Below, one piece after another: positions 61,929-64,000 of a stretch of DNA of 64,000 nucleotides. Source of the DNA: Paraburkholderia fungorum (GTDB taxonomy: Bacteria; Pseudomonadota; Gammaproteobacteria; Burkholderiales; Burkholderiaceae); assembly GCF_902833645.1 (NCBI RefSeq), contig NZ_CADFGE010000014.1:221132-285131 (forward strand). Direction: 5' to 3'. The notes under the pieces were generated by a model. That model saw only the letters and a list, made by a program, of their open reading frames with translations, was not told the DNA's origin and made no database searches. Each line of letters starts with the position of its first letter. Positions within the stretch are counted from its first letter, which is position 1. The position numbers and the translations under genes were made by a program.

Positions 61929-62140
61929 CGGTGGATGACCTCGCCTTGTGCACCATACGAACGTAGGCCTCGGAGCGCTGGACGAAAAGCTATTGGATGG
62001 TCTTTTTTTCGATAGAATCCGAAAAAACGAAAGGATTCGAATGAAAAGCAGATATCCGGCGACCTAGAGTATCTCGTCGCATTCGATTGCTATGACTCTA
62101 TTTTAAAATTTTCCCTGTGCAGATATTCGGCTCAATCAAC
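61929..62140. other. AT-rich gap before the interrupted gene
   Basis: About 210 bases, visibly AT-rich. GAATCC (62015-62020) and GGATTC (62033-62038) can pair around an A-rich loop. No gene is supported. Confidence 0.35.
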
Positions 62141-62266
62141 ATGGCCGTTAAGCGGCGAGCGTTTCAGGTGATTTTAGCGGTCTTCTTTATGATCGGACTG
62201 CTAGCTGTTATGCCAATTGCACCTGTGTTCCCGGATGCGCTAATCGACACTTCATGGGCGCATTGA
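62141..62266 (+). pseudogene. 5' fragment of a membrane-protein gene cut by an insertion sequence
   Basis: 41 codons: a basic start (MAVKRRAFQ), one membrane segment (VILAVFFMIGLLAVMPIA) and PDALIDTSWAH, then a stop that lies at or inside the left end of the insertion sequence. The pattern of one membrane helix followed by an L-x-D-x-SW motif is that of the N-terminus of large polysaccharide-locus membrane proteins. So the rest of the gene is expected beyond the element, outside the window. Confidence 0.5.
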
Positions 62267-62294
62267 CTCATCAGAATTGCAACTCGCGTTGACC

Positions 62295-62329
62295 TGTTGC
62301 CTCACGTAGTTTGCTACCCGTCGGATTGT
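62295..62329 (+). repeat. Left subterminal inverted repeat of the insertion sequence
   Basis: Starts TGTTGCCTCACG and contains a CCCG(T/A)CGGATTGT end. It matches the reverse complement of 63963-63998: the first 12 bases are identical, and most of the remaining bases agree with one gap. Confidence 0.8.
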
Positions 62330-62366
62330 CCGGCGGGAGCGGCACGAGGTGACGAGGCAAATCAGC

Positions 62367-63875
62367 ATGACGACACGCAAGGAGTTGGTCGCAGCATTGC
62401 AATCGCGGTATAGAAGCGCGACGTTCGGTGACCGGATCAGGATTCTCGACGAGTTCGTGGCTTTGACCGGCTATCACCGCAAGCACGCCATCCGGCTGCT
62501 GCGGGAGCAACCCGGCGCAACGAAGGAGACCCGCGAGCGCAACCGGTTATACGACGAGGCGGTACGCCAGGCGCTGACGGTGTTGTGGGAAGCGGCCGAC
62601 CGGGTTTGTGGCAAGCGCCTGAAGGCGTTGATTCCGAAGCTGGTTGACGCCATGGAACGGCACGGCCATCTCGATCTGGATCCGGTCATCAAGGCCAAAC
62701 TCCTTCAGGTCAGCGCGGCGACCATCGATCGCCTGCTGGCCAATGCGCGTTTGCACATTGACGGGCAGCGCAAACGCCGCAAGGGTGTGGGCTCGGCCAT
62801 CCGGCGTAGCATCCCGGTGCGCACGTTCGCCGACTGGCGTGATCCGCCGCCGGGTTTCTTCGAGATCGATATGGTCGAACACTGCGGCGGCTCGAAGACC
62901 GACGGTGAGTTCGTTCACACGCTGACATTGACCGATATAGCCAGCGGATGGACAGAATGTGTGGCCATGCGTACGCGCAACCAGATGCTTGTTATCGAAG
63001 CGTTTGAGAAGGTGGCCGCCGATCTGCCATTCTCAATGCTTGGGGTGGATTCGGATAACGACACCGCATTCATGAACCAGAGCGTATTCGACTACTGCAA
63101 GGGACATGGCCTTGAGCAGACTCGCTCGCGTGCGTACAAGAAGAACGATCAGGCCTGGGTGGAACAGAAGAACGGCGCCGTCGTGCGACGACTGGTTGGT
63201 TATGGCCGTCTGAGCGGTACCAATGCGAAGAACGCGCTAGCGCAGCTATACGCGTCATCGCGTCTATACATTAACTTCTTCCAGCCTTCATTCAAGCTGA
63301 AGTCCAAGACGCGCGACGGCGCTCGTGTGCACAAGGTCTACCTTGCGCCGGCAACGCCGTGCGATCGGCTTCTGGCGCACGACAGCGTCGAACCCGCGAT
63401 CAAGGAAAAGCTGAAGGCGCAGTTCAACAGCCTCGATCCTGTACGACTGTTGCAGGAGATGCGAACGGCCCAGCAGACTTTGAGCGAGTTCGCGGCCCAC
63501 GGTGCGCCCGCTGAAGCAACGCCAGCAGGCGAATCAGATGTTGCCGTTTTCCTCGCGAGCCTCTCTTCGGCATGGGAGCAAGGGGAAGCACGTCCGACGC
63601 ACCGCAAGCAACCCAAGGCAAAGCACTGGTGGAAGACCCGGGTGGATCCGTTCGCCGACGTGTGGCCGGTCATTGAAGGGTGGTTGATCGCCGAGCCCAC
63701 AGTTGCTGTTAAGGAGTTGATGGACCGGTTGGCAACGATGGTTCCGGACGTCTATGCACGCAAGACGCAACTACGAACGCTGCATCGCCGGGTCAACGCA
63801 TGGCGCGCTGAGCGTGTGAGAGAAATGGTTCTGGGCAGCATGCGCCAGTGCACCGAAACGCCGACTGAAGTGTGA
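62367..63875 (+). CDS. Integrase-core (DDE) transposase
   Basis: 502 residues from ATG 62367 (GTG 62349 is possible). The N-terminus (RKELVAALQSRYRSATFG, YHRKHAIRLLRE) is a helix-turn-helix region. The rve catalytic core follows with Asp168 in FEIDMVEH, Asp230 in GVDSDNDTAFMN and Glu266 in DQAWVEQKNG, the expected DDE triad. A basic C-terminal region follows (HRKQPKAKHWWKTRVDP). It looks intact, so the element may be active. Its codon use resembles the host's. Confidence 0.9.
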   Translation: MTTRKELVAALQSRYRSATFGDRIRILDEFVALTGYHRKHAIRLLREQPGATKETRERNRLYDEAVRQALTVLWEAADRVCGKRLKALIPKLVDAMERHGHLDLDPVIKAKLLQVSAATIDRLLANARLHIDGQRKRRKGVGSAIRRSIPVRTFADWRDPPPGFFEIDMVEHCGGSKTDGEFVHTLTLTDIASGWTECVAMRTRNQMLVIEAFEKVAADLPFSMLGVDSDNDTAFMNQSVFDYCKGHGLEQTRSRAYKKNDQAWVEQKNGAVVRRLVGYGRLSGTNAKNALAQLYASSRLYINFFQPSFKLKSKTRDGARVHKVYLAPATPCDRLLAHDSVEPAIKEKLKAQFNSLDPVRLLQEMRTAQQTLSEFAAHGAPAEATPAGESDVAVFLASLSSAWEQGEARPTHRKQPKAKHWWKTRVDPFADVWPVIEGWLIAEPTVAVKELMDRLATMVPDVYARKTQLRTLHRRVNAWRAERVREMVLGSMRQCTETPTEV

Positions 63876-63962
63876 ACTGCAGAAAAGTTGAAAGCCGGCG
63901 GGGGCCGGGCGCTGCGCGCCCGGAAAACCACGAAAGAAAAGAAGAAGGAAAGCGAAACGACA

Positions 63963-63998
63963 ACAATCCGTCGGGTAACATTCCTTCGTGAGGCAACA
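63963..63998 (-). repeat. Right subterminal inverted repeat of the insertion sequence
   Basis: Reverse complement reads TGTTGCCTCACG followed by a segment ending GACGGATTGT, matching the left repeat at 62295-62329. The outer end of the element lies beyond base 64000. Confidence 0.8.
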
Positions 63999-64000
63999 CG

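Larger units (their letters stand above)
62267..64000 (+). mobile_element. Insertion sequence with rve-type transposase, right end outside window
   Basis: A single transposase gene lies between subterminal inverted repeats at 62295-62329 and 63963-63998. The left edge is put near 62267, where the interrupted frame ends, but without the right end and target duplication it is only an estimate. The element lies at the far end of the O-antigen locus. IS family not assigned; it resembles elements often filed as ISNCY. Confidence 0.75.

Noticed and set aside
1..64000. tRNA, rRNA, prophage or CRISPR arrays
   Set aside because: I looked for clover-leaf-type stems with TTCGAATC-like arms, phage structural genes and spaced repeats and found none that hold up.

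Overview
The window reads as a chromosomal segment of a GC-rich betaproteobacterium of the Burkholderia/Paraburkholderia type. This rests on a cepacian-like (bce) exopolysaccharide cluster, the local order rubredoxin - yqgE - ruvX - pyrR - pyrB - pyrC' - plsC, and a groESL operon with a perfect CIRCE operator. The genus is inferred from gene content and order only.

Region 1 (1-23.7 kb) is a Wzx/Wzy-type exopolysaccharide locus. It opens with the C-terminal part of a GlxA-type AraC regulator. Then come manC/bceA, the initiating phosphoglycosyltransferase bceB, the exporter wza/bceE, the tyrosine autokinase/copolymerase wzc/bceF, gmd and fcl (a GDP-L-fucose supply), two GT4 glycosyltransferases, a WcaF-type acetyltransferase and a GMC oxidoreductase. 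A second part with changing strands holds a GT4, a Wzy-like polymerase, an acyltransferase-3, another GT4, a Wzx-like flippase and a last GT4. No Wzb-type phosphatase and no UDP-glucose dehydrogenase lie in the run.

Region 2 (23.7-30.8 kb, minus strand) is the most unusual part. It encodes a tandem alpha/beta hydrolase, a Tat-exported Sco-type copper chaperone, a secreted galactose-oxidase-type copper radical oxidase with a ricin-B lectin domain and a complete set of active-site residues, a c-type cytochrome whose start overlaps the oxidase stop, and two unrecognised proteins. I read it as a copper-oxidase module attached to the exopolysaccharide locus.

Region 3 (30.8-34.4 kb) holds a decayed TetR/glycosyltransferase pair and three small exported proteins. 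Region 4 (34.4-46.7 kb) is mostly housekeeping: groES-groEL, a stand-alone cysC, thiD, rubredoxin, a 473-aa protein of uncertain role, yqgE, ruvX, pyrR, pyrB, a catalytically degenerate dihydroorotase, plsC and apaH.

Region 5 (46.9-62 kb) is an ABC-transporter-dependent O-antigen (LPS) locus: rmd, rmlBACD, wzm, wzt, two methyltransferases, a WbsX-like protein, a RgpF-like protein, a GT2 and a large membrane protein. Its later part looks less GC-rich by eye. rmd has no gmd beside it and would have to use the Gmd of region 1. The window ends in an insertion sequence (transposase plus subterminal inverted repeats) that appears to have cut a membrane-protein gene after 41 codons.
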